Notes under the pieces: model-generated
Databases searched by the model: none
What the model was told of the DNA's origin: nothing
The model's input: the letters and a program-made list of their open reading frames with translations, nothing else
Position numbers and translations under genes: made by a program
NCBI GenBank assembly: GCA_029779385.1
Contig: JAKPAQ010000548.1
Span: 1 to 7,079 of the forward strand
Direction of reading: 5' to 3'
From: Actinomycetes bacterium
GTDB taxonomy: Bacteria; Actinomycetota; Actinomycetes; Propionibacteriales; Nocardioidaceae
DNA: 7,079 nt
Part shown: positions 7,051 through 7,079 of the stretch, piece after piece
Layout of the letters: every line of letters begins with the position of its first letter
How positions within the stretch are numbered: the first letter of the stretch is position 1

Positions 7051-7071
7051 GGCGCGCAGCGAAGGCGCACC
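7051..7071 (-). terminator. GC-rich hairpin upstream of rplU, possible end of the preceding transcript
   Basis: The arms 7051-7057 and 7065-7071 pair over 7 bp, including one G-U pair, with a 7-nt loop. On the minus strand the hairpin is followed by a pyrimidine-rich stretch containing only a short TTT, so it is a poor intrinsic terminator. It may end the gene upstream of the window or be part of the rplU leader. Confidence 0.3.
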
Positions 7072-7079
7072 GAGGGTCA

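Noticed and set aside
6993..7070. Longer rplU starting at ATG 7070 (128 residues)
   Set aside because: The additional N-terminus has no family match and covers the leader repeats. GTG at 6992 has a well-placed GAGG and gives the normal 102 residues.

Overview
This window reads as ordinary chromosomal housekeeping DNA from a GC-rich actinobacterium (Actinomycetota). The evidence is the gene order bL21-bL27-Obg-ProB-ProA-NadD-RsfS-histidine phosphatase, the actinobacterial character of the L21, L27 and ProA proteins, GTG starts joined by GTGA/ATGA overlaps, and several genes without a Shine-Dalgarno sequence. I cannot name a genus. All convincing genes are on the minus strand, so the region is transcribed from position 7079 towards position 1. 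The long open frames on the plus strand are shadows of these genes.

Layout in transcription order. At 7079-6993 is the rplU leader, with two small inverted repeats. Next come rplU (GTG start at 6992) and rpmA (6671-6414), followed by a strong intrinsic-terminator-like hairpin (6398-6357). obgE (6327-4762) overlaps proB (4765-3671) by 4 bp. Between proB and proA lies an extra small gene for a PhnA/YjdM-type zinc-ribbon protein (3628-3269), then proA (3232-1988). A 49-residue single-pass membrane protein gene (1964-1815) sits 2 bp before nadD (1812-1195). nadD, rsfS (1198-839) and a phosphoglycerate-mutase-like histidine phosphatase (842-162) each overlap the next by 3 or 4 bases. Positions 161-1 hold no gene I can support, apart from an open frame running off the edge.

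How the genes work together. rplU, rpmA, obgE and rsfS serve the large ribosomal subunit: two structural proteins, an assembly GTPase and the hibernation factor that binds uL14. proB and proA carry out the first two steps of proline synthesis from glutamate. nadD makes NaAD in NAD synthesis. The phosphatase corresponds in position to mycobacterial GpgP, which dephosphorylates glucosyl-3-phosphoglycerate, but that substrate is only inferred here.

I see no mobile element, CRISPR array, tRNA, rRNA or obviously new system. The points most worth a second look are the yjdM-like gene splitting proB from proA; the three consecutive genes (yjdM-like, proA, small membrane protein) that lack good ribosome-binding sites but have a TANNNT hexamer 6-7 nt before the ATG, as in leaderless transcripts; the unlisted 49-residue membrane protein; and the terminator separating rpmA from obgE.
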